16,828 nt of DNA. It comes from Perkinsus olseni. Its lineage: Eukaryota; Perkinsozoa; Perkinsida; Perkinsidae. A program made the position numbers and the translations under genes. A model generated the notes under the pieces. It made no database searches. It had not been told where the DNA came from and saw nothing but the letters and a program-made list of their open reading frames with translations. Position 1 is the stretch's first letter. Each line of letters opens with the position of its first letter. The stretch spans positions 1 through 16,828 of the forward strand of contig JABANP010000798.1 in assembly GCA_013115135.1 (NCBI GenBank), read 5' to 3'. This document shows positions 16,404 to 16,828 of this stretch, piece by piece.

Positions 16404-16828
16404 TTTCATCCTTCAGCCGTGACGGAAAATGTATCAGTTTGCTCAAGGCAGAGGCTGGCGACGTCTTCATACGGTAGTTCTGAATCGTGGTTGACGCAAC
16501 AAGACAACCTAATACTTGGACGATCAAAGTTGGATGATCCAACTTGGATCGTTGGACGAAGGAACTTTCGGCCGGGGTCTAACCAGTCCAACCCAACGTT
16601 GGCTCAGTGAACCCCAGTGAACATCAAACATGCTCATCAAGATTGGCACCAATAGACGAGGCTAGAGTATTTGCGAATTGCGAATCGCAATCGAATAGTC
16701 CTGGATGCCTGTCTCCTGTTTGAGTCCAACAGTTTGACGGATCCGTCCATCCATCTCTTCATATTCTCTGCGCGTAGCTCCCCAGAGCAGTGAACTAATA
16801 AAAGTTTTCGCTCGAGCAGACGGTGAAC
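16404..16828 (+). repeat. Left half of dispersed repeat A, disrupted copy
   Basis: It matches 5990-6339 in direct orientation. The final bases (cgctcgagcagacggtgaac) equal 6320-6339, so the repeat is cut exactly by the window end. Several insertions relative to 5990-6339 break the frames seen there: about 55 nt near 16495-16551, about 17 nt near 16715-16731 and about 15 nt near 16674-16690. The minus-strand ATG that starts the gene at 6075 is ATT here. It is therefore probably a non-functional copy. Confidence 0.85.

Noticed and set aside
1..16828. Animal mitochondrial genome, suggested by the length and possible circularity.
   Set aside because: No respiratory-chain genes, rRNAs or tRNA set; spliced nuclear-type genes including a histone are present.
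1..16828. Packaged circular segment of a parasitoid-wasp polydnavirus, which would also be circular with spliced genes.
   Set aside because: None of the gene families usual for such segments was recognised, and an apparently ordinary H2B plus a large PH/membrane gene fit a cellular genome better. A junction-read test would settle circularity.
1..16828. CRISPR array, bacterial operon, IS element or rRNA.
   Set aside because: No regularly spaced repeats, no ribosome-binding-site-led long frames, no transposase motif and no rRNA-like conserved tracts were seen.

Overview
The window reads as nuclear DNA of a eukaryote, most likely an animal with a compact, intron-rich genome. The firmest evidence is a histone H2B on the minus strand. 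Its conserved core is interrupted by short GT-AG introns (about 40-70 nt), and its animal-style C-terminus reads VTKYTSANT. No long uninterrupted bacterial-type reading frame, operon or rRNA is present. GC looks near 48% by eye. I cannot name the phylum. Short introns, small intergenic gaps and an intron-bearing histone would suit an appendicularian tunicate or another compact metazoan, but that is a guess.

Gene models were built by hand from reading frames, splice-site consensus and matching intron phase. Nothing was aligned to a database.

Most supported genes lie head to tail on the minus strand. From right to left they are: a single-pass membrane protein (15051-14395); a roughly 15-exon gene with an N-terminal PH domain, a possible C2-like segment, a two-helix membrane hairpin and a basic tail (14200-6894); a small two-exon ORF (6512-6182); an acidic three-exon protein (6075-5341); a five-exon protein of unknown function (4802-3700); and H2B (3663-3068). 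Gene ends and next starts are often only tens to a few hundred bases apart. Plus-strand candidates (1760-2410, 9440-10010, 10192-10751, 15646-15780) are weaker. Two of them lie in the 3.4-kb intron of the PH gene.

Repeats are pervasive. A block at 5990-6625 recurs in direct orientation with its right half at the window start (1-223) and its left half at the window end (16404-16828). The two window ends are therefore almost adjacent positions of one repeat, as expected of a circular molecule, a tandem array or an assembly join. A second block (10831-11939), which carries exons of the PH/hairpin gene, has an inverted, partly deleted and frameshifted copy at 934-1670. Where sister copies differ, several insertions are short near-perfect palindromes with very small loops. 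That recurrent signature is the most unusual thing in the window.
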